Positions 54,937-63,101 of a stretch of 63,411 nucleotides of DNA are shown here, in pieces (positions within the stretch are counted from its first letter, which is position 1; every line of letters starts with the position of its first letter). This DNA is from Chitinispirillales bacterium ANBcel5 (GTDB taxonomy: Bacteria > Fibrobacterota > Chitinivibrionia > Chitinivibrionales > Chitinispirillaceae): assembly GCA_029688955.1 (NCBI GenBank), contig JARUKZ010000024.1, positions 1 through 63,411 on the forward strand, written 5' to 3'. Made by a program: the position numbers and the translations under genes. The notes under the pieces are model-generated. The model had not been told where the DNA came from. It made no database searches and saw nothing but the letters and a program-made list of their open reading frames with translations.

Positions 54937-55350
54937 TTACCTGGTAGCGGTAACACCAAGCTGACTCATGAGCGCCATAGTGTCGTAGTAGTCGCTTTCG
55001 CTAACGATTTTGCCGTTACGAGCCACTATTATGCTACAAGCAACCACTGCAATCTTTTTGCCTGTAGCCCTGATGCCTTCCAAGTCGCCTTTGTGTGTTC
55101 CGGAAAACGTGTACTCAATTATAGAAACGTCCTCGTCTGGTAGATACTGATTCCCTATGGTAATGGTCAGATCGGGAAAAGCACCCGTGAACATTCTGGC
55201 AGCATCGACAGGAACATTCACTCCCTGCCTTTTCACCCCATCACCGACCATGTAGACGGTATCAGCGTGATAAAGTTCCCGAAGCTTATCAAAATCGTGA
55301 GATGAAATGGCATCAAAGACCGCACGGTGGAGTGCTGCGTGGTCAGACAT
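54937..55350 (-). CDS. SnoaL-like/NTF2-fold protein
   Basis: 137 aa: AALHRAVFDAISSHDFDKLR, AARMFTGAFPDLTIT and FSGTHKGDLEGI are characteristic of the SnoaL-like polyketide-cyclase fold family, which includes many small-molecule-binding proteins. ATG with AAGGAG upstream. Ligand unknown; common in stress loci. Confidence 0.85.
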   Translation of the reverse strand: MSDHAALHRAVFDAISSHDFDKLRELYHADTVYMVGDGVKRQGVNVPVDAARMFTGAFPDLTITIGNQYLPDEDVSIIEYTFSGTHKGDLEGIRATGKKIAVVACSIIVARNGKIVSESDYYDTMALMSQLGVTATR

Positions 55351-55552
55351 GATGTAACTCCTTCATTGATTTTTAACCGCCCCTTTCAGACAGGGCATTT
55401 TTGTTATCAAACCGCAAAGGAAATGCCACATCTGTTTAGCTATACTAATAGGGCAGAAAGGACACAGTTTCACAGCCAGGCTCGGAGAGAGCGCTCCTGA
55501 TACTCAATCATAGCAGGCAAAAGATAGAGCCCTTCTCATTTATTCTTATAAA
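55351..55552. other. Spacer between the SnoaL-like and metalloprotease genes
   Basis: 202 bases. No gene and no strong hairpin recognised. Part of it must hold the SnoaL-like promoter. Confidence 0.35.
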
Positions 55553-56440
55553 TCAAAAACCACCCCCGTCTACTTCAGCCCTCTCCTGCATCTCCATCTC
55601 CCGCAGCTTCTTTCTGTTTCGCACCCGTGTTACAACAATAGCTGTAATTGCAAGCAAAACGATCAAACTCCACAATAACCGCTCGTCGGAAAGAAATGTC
55701 ACTCGGTAGCGTGAGTTGATGAAATCATGGACAATCGCTTCATACTGCAATGTTTCGAGCCCATAAACCGTTTTTAGCGCAGCCGGAAACCCCCGTCTGG
55801 TGTAAGCGGCACTGAGCAACTCCTCGATTCCCCCAATCCCATACTGTTCGATAAGATAGAGAACTGCTGCGTGGCTTTGAGCATAGGCAAGCTGGGCCGC
55901 TGAAGCATCAAAGCGATTCACGTATTCAATGGTATCCAGGGAAAGCAACCCCCCTCTCCATGCTGCTGCAGAGAGCAGTCTCTGCCCCTCAAAAGGCATC
56001 TCTCCCGAAAGCACCATCGCAAGCCCCTCATGGAGCCATCGGGGGATATAGGTTCTGCCAAATCCCCGGTTTACAATTATATGGACAAGCTCATGACTGG
56101 TTAGCTGCATAAAATCCATATTCATAATAGGGCTTCTGTTCACTGGTATAATTATCGAATCGGTACCTATTGCTCCCCCACCACCCCATTCGGGCAATCT
56201 GACCCGGTAATTCACTCCCCGCCGGTGGTTATAGAAGGTGATGAAAAGCTCTGAAGTATCAAGGGGGGTATCGGGCAGCAATGTTTGCCATATCCTCACA
56301 TACTCCTTCTCTACCCGCTCTCCTTTTATCTGCTCAGGAACATATCCCTCAAGCCTAATAAAGGAAAAGGCAAGAAACTGCAGCGCACAAATTAAAAGCA
56401 GGGCTGCTTTAACTATAGTAGTATTTCCTGTTTTCACCAA
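55553..56440 (-). CDS. Membrane metalloprotease of the peptidase-MA-like family
   Basis: 295 aa. N-terminal signal/TM helix (about 9-28), peptidase domain with SHELVHIIVNRGFGRTYIPR carrying HExxH zinc motif and downstream LHEGLAM Glu, and a C-terminal transmembrane helix (about 258-275). Gluzincin-like active site intact. It probably acts in the periplasm on an unknown protein. Confidence 0.87.
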   Translation of the reverse strand: MVKTGNTTIVKAALLLICALQFLAFSFIRLEGYVPEQIKGERVEKEYVRIWQTLLPDTPLDTSELFITFYNHRRGVNYRVRLPEWGGGGAIGTDSIIIPVNRSPIMNMDFMQLTSHELVHIIVNRGFGRTYIPRWLHEGLAMVLSGEMPFEGQRLLSAAAWRGGLLSLDTIEYVNRFDASAAQLAYAQSHAAVLYLIEQYGIGGIEELLSAAYTRRGFPAALKTVYGLETLQYEAIVHDFINSRYRVTFLSDERLLWSLIVLLAITAIVVTRVRNRKKLREMEMQERAEVDGGGF

Positions 56441-56584
56441 AAATCTATTCCCTTACAGAGGTACTAAGTGGGCAAGCTTAGTTATGAAACTACTTTGATG
56501 AACTGTGATAGTTCAAAAAAAAAGATTCTTTGGGTTTATACTGGCACAATTAGTGCTCTTTTTCCGAGGAAAAAAGGAGTGTCT

Positions 56585-57526
56585 ATGAAAAAATTTCTGC
56601 TCGTGCTCTTTATAGCACTAAAAGCTGCAACCGCTCAGGATACTATCCCCTTTAACTTTGGCATAGCTCCGGGGCTCAGTCTTAGAAACACAATCGATGC
56701 TACAGTACATTTTAATGTTAATCTTATAAACAGCAGAATTGGTACGCTTCAGGGGGCCGATTTTGCCGGACTGGTATCCAACATTGCAGGCACCGCCAAT
56801 GGCTATCAGGTAGCAGGTATCACCGCCTCTGCAGAAGAGCTTAGTGGGTTTCAGGTATCGGGAATATTCTCCCACGTTCGTTCCGATGCAAGTGGGTATC
56901 AGGGTAGTGGAATAGTAAATTCAATCAGAGGTGATCTAAGCGGCATACAAAGCGCTTACATTGTAAATAGAGTCAGCGGTACGACCTATGGCGGACAAAC
57001 CGGGTTTATAAATATCGCCAATGATGTCAACGGATTTCAGGCCGGATTCATAAACATCTCACGACAACTAAATGGTATTCCGCTGGGAATAATAAACATT
57101 GCCGAAAACGGAAGAGTTACCGCTATCGCTTATGCCTCAAACTTTTCCACTGTAAACGCAGGGGCACGATTTATCGCCAATAATTTTGTATCAACCATTA
57201 CTGCCGGGGGACACGATTATCATAACCGTCTCGATACTGCCGCAGGAATCTCCACCTCATGGGGATACCATATCCCGTTGTACCCTCTTTATTTGGAAAT
57301 AGATTTGGCTTCCATGAATCTGACACAGCTTGCCGGAGAGATAGATCGTGATAATTTAAGGACCCGATCGCTTACTGCACTACGACTCACTGCAGGGTTT
57401 GAGATCACAGGGTTTATAGGTGTTTTTGCCGGTGCGGGATTGGGCTACGATGTGGAGTTGCAGGGGGGTGATTTTGTAAGCGACAGTTTTCAGCCCCTCT
57501 ATTACGGAGGCGTCACTCTGTTTTAG
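56585..57526 (+). CDS. LA_2272-type surface-repeat protein
   Basis: 313 aa from the ATG at 56585 (AAGGAG site; frame extends to 56468 without support). Signal peptide ends KAATA. At least eight imperfect repeats of about 14-20 residues follow (for example GFQVSGIFSHV, GYQGSGIVNSI, GGQTGFINIA, GFQAGFINIS, GIPLGIINIA), then a C-terminal beta barrel-like part ending in a terminal Phe (GGVTLF). This resembles the Leptospira LA_2272 surface-repeat family. Likely outer-membrane. Confidence 0.75.
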   Translation: MKKFLLVLFIALKAATAQDTIPFNFGIAPGLSLRNTIDATVHFNVNLINSRIGTLQGADFAGLVSNIAGTANGYQVAGITASAEELSGFQVSGIFSHVRSDASGYQGSGIVNSIRGDLSGIQSAYIVNRVSGTTYGGQTGFINIANDVNGFQAGFINISRQLNGIPLGIINIAENGRVTAIAYASNFSTVNAGARFIANNFVSTITAGGHDYHNRLDTAAGISTSWGYHIPLYPLYLEIDLASMNLTQLAGEIDRDNLRTRSLTALRLTAGFEITGFIGVFAGAGLGYDVELQGGDFVSDSFQPLYYGGVTLF

Positions 57527-57560
57527 GGGCAAAGGGCTCATGTTTAGTGCCCCTGTTTTG
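57525..57560 (+). terminator. Probable terminator after the surface-repeat gene
   Basis: AGGGGCA (57525-57531, overlapping the stop) pairs with TGCCCCT (57548-57554) across a 16-base loop, then GTTTTG. Moderate, since the loop is long. Confidence 0.45.
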
Positions 57561-57646
57561 AGCGCACTTTTTAGATCACCGGGCCATATTCTATATTACC
57601 CCTGAGGAAAACATGATGGTTAAACTTCAGGACAAGCTACCAATTT

Positions 57647-58108
57647 ATGGGCAAAAACTTACAAATCGATGGGTTCTTTGGCATTGGTATAGAATGCTGC
57701 AAAACGTGGGTTAATTACGGTACTCTCTACCGCACAGCGCGAATATTGGGAGCCAGTTTTGTGTTTCTGATCAACAATAAATTCAAAAAAACCAAATCCG
57801 ATACGCAAAAAACCTGGCGCTCGGTACCGACCTACTCCTATTTGGATTTTGACCACTTTTACCAAAGCCTTCCCTTCTCCTGCGTGCTTGTGGGAGTGGA
57901 GATGAGCGAATCTGCTCAGTATGTGGAGGAGTTTACTCATCCTGAGCGCGCATGCTATCTGTTGGGTTCCGAGGACCATGGCTTATCCCGTAAGGCACTG
58001 GATAATTGCCACAAACTTATCCGTCTCAGAGGTGACCATTCAATGAATGTCGCGGTAGCAGGATCGATTGTGCTGTATGACCGGTTCACCAAAAGAACCC
58101 CACTGTAA
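57647..58108 (+). CDS. SpoU/TrmH-family RNA 2'-O-methyltransferase
   Basis: 153 aa SPOUT methyltransferase. GFFGIGIECCKTWVNYGTL, LLGSEDHGLSRKAL and LRGDHSMNVAVAGSIVLYDR form the three family motifs; the usual NxGTLWR appears as NYGTLYR. It methylates a ribose in tRNA or rRNA. The ATG at 57647 has no ribosome site; a short unrelated frame begins with better spacing at 57613. Confidence 0.85.
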   Translation: MGKNLQIDGFFGIGIECCKTWVNYGTLYRTARILGASFVFLINNKFKKTKSDTQKTWRSVPTYSYLDFDHFYQSLPFSCVLVGVEMSESAQYVEEFTHPERACYLLGSEDHGLSRKALDNCHKLIRLRGDHSMNVAVAGSIVLYDRFTKRTPL

Positions 58109-58781
58109 CATGCCCGCCTCAGCAGGAAGACCCAAACTGTTGTTCTGCCGGTTGCGAATAGATAGAGTGGAGCGGGCAGTAAATGGTTTAAAAGGAGGAT
58201 ATAAACGCAAAGAGCGCTGAGAACGCCCGTTCTCCGTAGCGGACTATTACGAAGGGTGAGCAGAGGAAAGACGCAGAGAGGAAAAAAAGATAAGGCGATA
58301 GTGGAAAGTGGCACTTTCTTAAGTGCCAGTGCCCTCAAAAAGCGAAGTCCTCGTAGGGCGCTACAACCGAGGCACCGAGGAGGTACGACGAGCCTGCCCA
58401 TCCTCCGCCCGCCTTCCGAAGCAGACTTCTGCGCCCGTACTCTACTACGTCCTACGTAGAGGGCTACGGAGGTTAGGAGAGGACATTGTGCCCGAATGGG
58501 TAGAACCGGTGCCGTCCGCGGCAGGCGCCCGGGATAGCTCTAGTTTTTAGCGTTTGATTATATCATGGCTCTCAGGCGCCAACACTCCCTTTTCTGACTT
58601 TCTGTACTTAAACCAGAATAACCGCTTTGGACAGCGGTGATATCCTTTAAGTAGTTGATTTTTCTTTTTAAAGCCCATCCGTTTCCGTGCACTCAAATCT
58701 AAACTGATTGTATGAGAATCTGTCGTTTATTAATTTGCACTGTATCACATTTTACTAAGTATTGGAACAGGAAAAGAGGTT
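58109..58781. other. 673-base gene-free region with a GC-rich palindromic block
   Basis: No convincing gene in either strand. From about 58190 to 58560 the sequence is GC-rich, unlike its AT-rich flanks, and full of small inverted repeats: TGGCACTT/AAGTGCCA (58309-58328) and CTCTAC/GTAGAG (58440-58461). It has the look of a degenerate repeat element or a structured RNA. The distal part (58610-58780) is ordinary AT-rich promoter-like sequence before hisF. Confidence 0.5.
58309..58328. repeat. 8-bp hairpin in the GC-rich block
   Basis: TGGCACTT, loop TCTT, AAGTGCCA. One of several small palindromes in the 58.2-58.55 kb block. Confidence 0.45.
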
Positions 58782-59558
58782 ATGAGCTCAGCAGATTCAA
58801 AAACAATAAAGATCATGCCCTGTCTTGATATGCAAAACGGACGGGTGGTGAAGGGTGTACAGTTTGTAGATATCCGTGATGCGGGAGATCCGGTGGAGTG
58901 TTGTGCTGCGTACTGTGAAGCGGGTGCGGATGAGATTGCGCTTTTGGATATTACCGCAACCGTTGAGGGACGTGCAACGATGCTTGAGGTGGTAAAACGG
59001 GTGGCCCCGGTGGCTACTATCCCCTTTTCTGTTGGTGGTGGAATTAGTGATGTCTCCGTGGCCGCTTCGGTGCTGGATGCCGGGGCTGACCGGATAACGG
59101 TAAGCAGCGCTGCATTTCGTAACCCACAGGTAGTAAAAGATATGGTGCAGGAGTTTGGTTCAGAGCGGGTTACCGTTGCCGTTGATGCGGCGGAGAACAA
59201 GGCTCTTCCAAGCGGCTATGAGGTATTTATCGATGGAGGCAGAACCGCTACCGGTAAAGATGCCATAGAGTGGATAAAAACCATTGACGGTTTTGGGGCC
59301 GGTACGATTTTACCCACCAGTAAGACTAAAGACGGGGTAAAGAGCGGCTACGATCTGCCCCTTATACAAAAGACCGCAGCAGTGACCGGTGCACAGGTGA
59401 TCGCTTCCGGTGGTGCCGGTACGATGCAGCACTTTAAAGAAGCAGTTGAAGCCGGGGCTTCAATACTGCTTGCTGCCTCTGTTTTTCATTTTAAGACAAT
59501 TCAGATCCCTGAGTTAAAGCAGTATCTTCGCGACGAGGGTATATCTGTTTCCATGTAA
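58782..59558 (+). CDS. hisF: HisF-like cyclase (imidazole glycerol phosphate synthase cyclase subunit)
   Basis: 258 aa (beta-alpha)8 barrel. Catalytic Asp16 and Asp135 (counterparts of T. maritima Asp11 and Asp130) are intact, as are GRVVKGVQFV, SVGGGISD and VIASGGAGTMQHF. The ammonia-gate residues Arg5, Lys99 and Glu167 of T. maritima are replaced by Lys10, Arg104 and Thr175, and the loop Asp174 by Thr182. No hisH, hisA or other his gene is near. It may be the cell's HisF or a paralogue. GAGG site before the ATG. Confidence 0.85.
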   Translation: MSSADSKTIKIMPCLDMQNGRVVKGVQFVDIRDAGDPVECCAAYCEAGADEIALLDITATVEGRATMLEVVKRVAPVATIPFSVGGGISDVSVAASVLDAGADRITVSSAAFRNPQVVKDMVQEFGSERVTVAVDAAENKALPSGYEVFIDGGRTATGKDAIEWIKTIDGFGAGTILPTSKTKDGVKSGYDLPLIQKTAAVTGAQVIASGGAGTMQHFKEAVEAGASILLAASVFHFKTIQIPELKQYLRDEGISVSM

Positions 59559-59587
59559 GTTTCTGAGGTGGTGAGTATTTGTGCAAA

Positions 59588-59622
59588 GAGACGGTTGACC
59601 TGACCGTCTCCTGCCTCTTTTC
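59588..59622 (+). terminator. Hairpin terminator after hisF
   Basis: Perfect 8-bp stem GAGACGGT (59588-59595) / ACCGTCTC (59603-59610), 7-base loop, followed by CTGCCTCTTTT. 30 bases after the stop. Confidence 0.6.
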
Positions 59623-59724
59623 CCCAGTACCTCTCCCCCCCATTTTGGCACATCATTCGCTGTTTAAAAACATGTTTCGCAGTTCTGTGTTTCATTTCTC
59701 AGTTCACTTAAAAAGGAGCATGTT

Positions 59725-60153
59725 ATGGATGTGTTTGAAATTATGACACGTAATGTCGATTCATTACCTTCAAACTATACAGTGCTTGATGCGGCAAAGA
59801 AGATGCGAACGCTAAACGTCGGGGTATTACCCGTTACCGAAGAGGGTCATGTGGTGGGAATGATTACCGACAGAGACATAGTGGTACGGGCGATTTCTGA
59901 AGAGTTAAACCCGGGCAACACCTCCTTAAAAGAGGTAATGAGCCGCGAGATCTTCTCCTGCAAAGAAAATGCAGATATTGCTGAAGCTGCAAAAATTATG
60001 GAAGAAAGGCGGGTAAGAAGACTTCTGGTGCAAAACAATGAGGGTAGTGTAACGGGGATCATTTCCCTTGGGGACATTGCAACCCATGTGCAAAAAGAAC
60101 TCAGCGGGGAGATTTTACAGCAAGTCTCAGAGCCAAGTTTCCCAAGACGATAG
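59725..60153 (+). CDS. CBS-pair protein
   Basis: 142 aa made of two CBS domains (about 5-60 and 70-130): FEIMTRNVDSLPSNYTVLDA, VGMITDRDIVVRA, VRRLLVQNN, GIISLGDIA. Binds adenine nucleotides and often accompanies stress or transport proteins. AAAGGAG before the ATG. The next gene (triple BON) begins 67 bases after. Confidence 0.92.
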   Translation: MDVFEIMTRNVDSLPSNYTVLDAAKKMRTLNVGVLPVTEEGHVVGMITDRDIVVRAISEELNPGNTSLKEVMSREIFSCKENADIAEAAKIMEERRVRRLLVQNNEGSVTGIISLGDIATHVQKELSGEILQQVSEPSFPRR

Positions 60154-60220
60154 TAAGCTGGTAAACTCCCAAATAACATGCAAACGTGTGATTCAAAGCA
60201 TCTCATCCGGAGGTACAATG

Positions 60221-60895
60221 ATGGAAAAAAGCAGGGCGGATATCAAACAATTGATTGATCTACGACTTTCAGCAGACAGCAGAATAGACTCAAACAACAT
60301 AAAGGTAAAGCTGAGCAACAGTACCGCTACCGTATCCGGTGTTGTGCACTCTGTTGCGGCAAAAGATGCGGTGGAGTCTGATCTGTGGGCAATTAAAGAG
60401 ATTCACTATGTCGATAACAAGCTGAAAGTGAAATTTCCCGATGGGTACCAAAGACCTGCGGATGAAACGATAAAGGAAAATTGCGACAGACTCTTCGCAA
60501 TCGATCCCGATCTCTATCTTGAAGACATAGAGTGCACAGTGAATAAGGGTGTTATAAGTCTTAGTGGCAGTGTTGGTCAATACTATCGAAAGAAACGGGC
60601 TGAGTTTTTGGCAAATCAGGTCGGTGGGGCTCAGAATGTAAGAAATGGACTCAGTGTTGTTCCCACAAGGGAAGTTGAAGACCAAACGATTGCAAAAACG
60701 ATTAGCCATCACATGGAAAAAGTGCTGGGGAGAGAGGAAAATTCCGTCGTTATAGAGGTACAAAAAGGCCATGTGGTTTTGGCCGGTACTGTTCCCGACC
60801 GACGTTCTTTCGATACAGTTGAGGATATTGCCAGATATACCGATGGAGTAGTAGATGTGAAAAACCACATGAGCATATCCGATGGGTACGATTGA
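60221..60895 (+). CDS. Triple-BON-domain protein 3
   Basis: 224 aa from the second ATG of ATGATG (60221), with GGAGGT 6 bases upstream; the frame extends upstream to 60068 inside the CBS gene without support. Three BON domains with LSNSTATVSGVVH, VNKGVISLSGSVG and VQKGHVVLAGTVP. Paralogous to the genes at 52975 and 53665. No signal peptide. Followed by a strong terminator. Confidence 0.87.
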   Translation: MEKSRADIKQLIDLRLSADSRIDSNNIKVKLSNSTATVSGVVHSVAAKDAVESDLWAIKEIHYVDNKLKVKFPDGYQRPADETIKENCDRLFAIDPDLYLEDIECTVNKGVISLSGSVGQYYRKKRAEFLANQVGGAQNVRNGLSVVPTREVEDQTIAKTISHHMEKVLGREENSVVIEVQKGHVVLAGTVPDRRSFDTVEDIARYTDGVVDVKNHMSISDGYD

Positions 60896-60921
60896 TTGAT
60901 CCCTGAGACACCGTGCAAGAA

Positions 60922-60956
60922 GGGGGGAATTGTTTTTACAATTCCCTCTTTTTTTA
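60922..60956 (+). terminator. Strong intrinsic terminator
   Basis: GGGAATTGT (60925-60933) and ACAATTCCC (60938-60946) form a perfect 9-bp stem with a TTTT loop, then TCTTTTTTTAT. Ends the CBS-BON transcript. Confidence 0.9.
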
Positions 60957-61865
60957 TCTGCTTGTTACAGGCATTCCGGTTGGCGCGATAATCTCCCCGG
61001 TATAGTATCGTGAATCGGAAGAGGCAAGAAAAACAAAGCTTGGTGCTATTTCGGCAGGTTGTGCAGGGCGCCCCCACAGTGACTCTGAGCCAAACTGTTC
61101 AACTTCCTTTCGCTCTCTTGTGGAGGGGATAAGCGGCGTCCACACCGGCCCGGGAGCCACACAGTTTACCCGTATGCCCTTTGGCGCAAGCTGCTGTGCC
61201 AGAGAGTAGGTTAAATTATGAATAGCAGCTTTGGTGCAGCTATAATCGATTAGCTGAGGATACCCCATCATTGCCACCACTGAACCCACATTTATTATAC
61301 TGTCACCGGCCTTCATCTGTGAAAGGGTGGCCTGAGTGGTCCAGAAAAACGACATTATGTTGGTTTGAAATGTTTGATCAAGTTGTTCGGGAGTTATCTC
61401 CATAAAATCTTTTTTCTCTATATGGATAGCGGCGTTATTGACAAGAATGTTTATACCGCCAAATTTACGAACACTGCGTTCCACTAAGTTATGGCAAAAC
61501 TGTGGATCTCTTATGTCGCCGCTTAAAGCCATACAATGGCGTCCCGCTTTTTCAACCCAATGAACCGTATCCTGGGCATCCTCGTGTTCATTAAAGTAGG
61601 AGATCACCACATCGGCTCCCTCTCTTGCATAGGCAATAGCAACCGCACGCCCGATCCCACTGTCCCCCCCGGTGATCAGTGCCACTTTGCCCTGAAGTTT
61701 CCCGCCACCCATATAGGAGTTTTCGCCATGATCGGCCCGGGGTTCCATATGCTGTTCAGTTCCGGGCCACTGCTGTGACTGGGGCTGCGGGGGGTGTTGT
61801 ATCGATGCATCGTTACTTAAGGGGTTGAAATCAAGGTTTGATCCATGGTGAAGGTTTTCTTTCAT
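60954..61865 (-). CDS. SDR-family oxidoreductase, general-stress type (copy 1)
   Basis: 303 aa. N-terminal PQSQQWPGTEQHMEPRADHG extension of the general-stress YdaD/YhdF/YhxC type, then Rossmann fold TGGDSGIGRAVA (NAD(P) loop), NNAAIH, and catalytic Tyr in IDYSCTKAAIHN (YxxxK). AAAGGAG precedes the ATG. Substrate unknown; homologues are induced by ethanol, salt or heat. Tandem with a close paralogue. Confidence 0.93.
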   Translation of the reverse strand: MKENLHHGSNLDFNPLSNDASIQHPPQPQSQQWPGTEQHMEPRADHGENSYMGGGKLQGKVALITGGDSGIGRAVAIAYAREGADVVISYFNEHEDAQDTVHWVEKAGRHCMALSGDIRDPQFCHNLVERSVRKFGGINILVNNAAIHIEKKDFMEITPEQLDQTFQTNIMSFFWTTQATLSQMKAGDSIINVGSVVAMMGYPQLIDYSCTKAAIHNLTYSLAQQLAPKGIRVNCVAPGPVWTPLIPSTRERKEVEQFGSESLWGRPAQPAEIAPSFVFLASSDSRYYTGEIIAPTGMPVTSR

Positions 61866-61898
61866 GCAGGTTCTCCTTTAGTTTTGTTGGATGAGGTG

Positions 61899-62810
61899 TT
61901 ATCTGCTGGTAAATGGTTGTCCTGTGGGAGCAAGTATCTCTCCTGTGCAGTATCTGCTGTCACTGGATGCCAGAAACACAAAACTGGGCGCGATTTCTGC
62001 CGGTTGCGCAGGGCGGCCCCAGAATGAGTTGGCACCAAATTTCCCCACATGGTTTATATCCCTTGTCGCGGGAATAAGGGGCGTCCACACAGGGCCGGGT
62101 GCAACACAGTTTACACGTATCCCACCGGGGGAAAACTGCTGTGAAAGTGATTTGGTAAGATTGTGAATCGCTGCCTTGGTGCAGCCATAATCAACCAGTG
62201 TTTTACTTCCCTTCAAAGCCACTACTGAGCCAACATTTATTATACTGTCTCCTGATTTCATCTGTGCAACAATACCCTGGGTGATCCAGAAGAAGGAGTA
62301 GACGTTTGTCTTAAATGTTTGCTCCAGTTGCTCTTTAGAGATTTGGGTAAAATCCTTTTGCTCTAAATGTACCCCAGCATTGTTTATTAGAATATTAACC
62401 CTTCCATACTGTTGCAGCGTTTTTGAAACAACATGTTTACAGTGATCATAGTCCTGGATATCACCATCGATTAAAAGGCACTTGCGTCCCGCCTTCGCGA
62501 CCCACTCTTTTGTATCCCGGGCATCATCGTGTTCATTTAGATAGGATATAGCGATATCAGCCCCTTCCCGCGCAAAGGCAATTGCAACAGCTTTCCCTAT
62601 TCCGCTGTCAGCACCGGTGATCAGTGCGACTTTCCCCTCAAGCTTTCCCCCACCCACATAGCTTTGCTCCCCGTGATCGGGCAATGGGTTAAGATGCTGA
62701 TCGGTTCCCGGCCACTGCTGGCTCTGGGATGGCGGTGCGCCATTTAAGCGGGCGTCTTCGTTTAAAGGCGAGAAGTCAAGGTTTGATCCATGGTGAAGTG
62801 GCTCCTGCAT
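61899..62810 (-). CDS. SDR-family oxidoreductase, general-stress type (copy 2)
   Basis: 303 aa from the ATG at 62810 with AAAGGAG (a longer frame to 62927 is unsupported). Same layout as copy 1: PPSQSQQWPGTDQHL, TGADSGIGKAVA, NNAGVHLEQKDF, and VDYGCTKAAIHNLT. The two are the same length and align throughout, so they arose by tandem duplication. Distance between them 33 bases. Confidence 0.93.
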   Translation of the reverse strand: MQEPLHHGSNLDFSPLNEDARLNGAPPSQSQQWPGTDQHLNPLPDHGEQSYVGGGKLEGKVALITGADSGIGKAVAIAFAREGADIAISYLNEHDDARDTKEWVAKAGRKCLLIDGDIQDYDHCKHVVSKTLQQYGRVNILINNAGVHLEQKDFTQISKEQLEQTFKTNVYSFFWITQGIVAQMKSGDSIINVGSVVALKGSKTLVDYGCTKAAIHNLTKSLSQQFSPGGIRVNCVAPGPVWTPLIPATRDINHVGKFGANSFWGRPAQPAEIAPSFVFLASSDSRYCTGEILAPTGQPFTSR

Positions 62811-63101
62811 AGAGTCTCCTTTTCTCAATATGCACATTTTGCGTTGGAATTGAATTAGAGATTTGCAAAAATTAGTCCATGAATTTGAAATGAGGAGTGT
62901 GGATACAAAATACAGGACAGGGGGCAACGATCTGTTGATTCTTAAGCTCTCAGGTGCTGCTCAGGAAAAAAATTGATGCGCACCAAATGCCCATCTTGCA
63001 CAGTACGAACCCCAGAGAGGACCTGGGGTTCACTTGGCGAGTTTTTTAATGACCCTCTAAATTGGGTGTGTTCGATGGTTTGGTTTTAATGCCTCTCCCC
63101 C
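62811..63101. other. Spacer upstream of SDR copy 2
   Basis: 291 bases. Contains the promoter side of the SDR genes and the end of the next minus-strand gene. Besides a possible GAACCCCAGAGAGGACCTGGGGTTC hairpin near 63008-63032 (GAACCCCAG pairing with CTGGGGTTC), nothing else is seen. Confidence 0.45.
63008..63032 (-). terminator. Perfect 9-bp hairpin after the partial gene
   Basis: GAACCCCAG (63008-63016) pairs perfectly with CTGGGGTTC (63024-63032) around a 7-base loop. It lies about 70 bases beyond the stop of the partial minus-strand gene. No clear T-run follows on the minus strand, so termination is only possible. Confidence 0.5.

Noticed and set aside
57613..57711. Short plus-strand frame starting ATGATG just before the SpoU gene, with a GAGGAAA site
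   Set aside because: Out of frame with the methyltransferase, no homology character; probably chance, though a leader role is not excluded.
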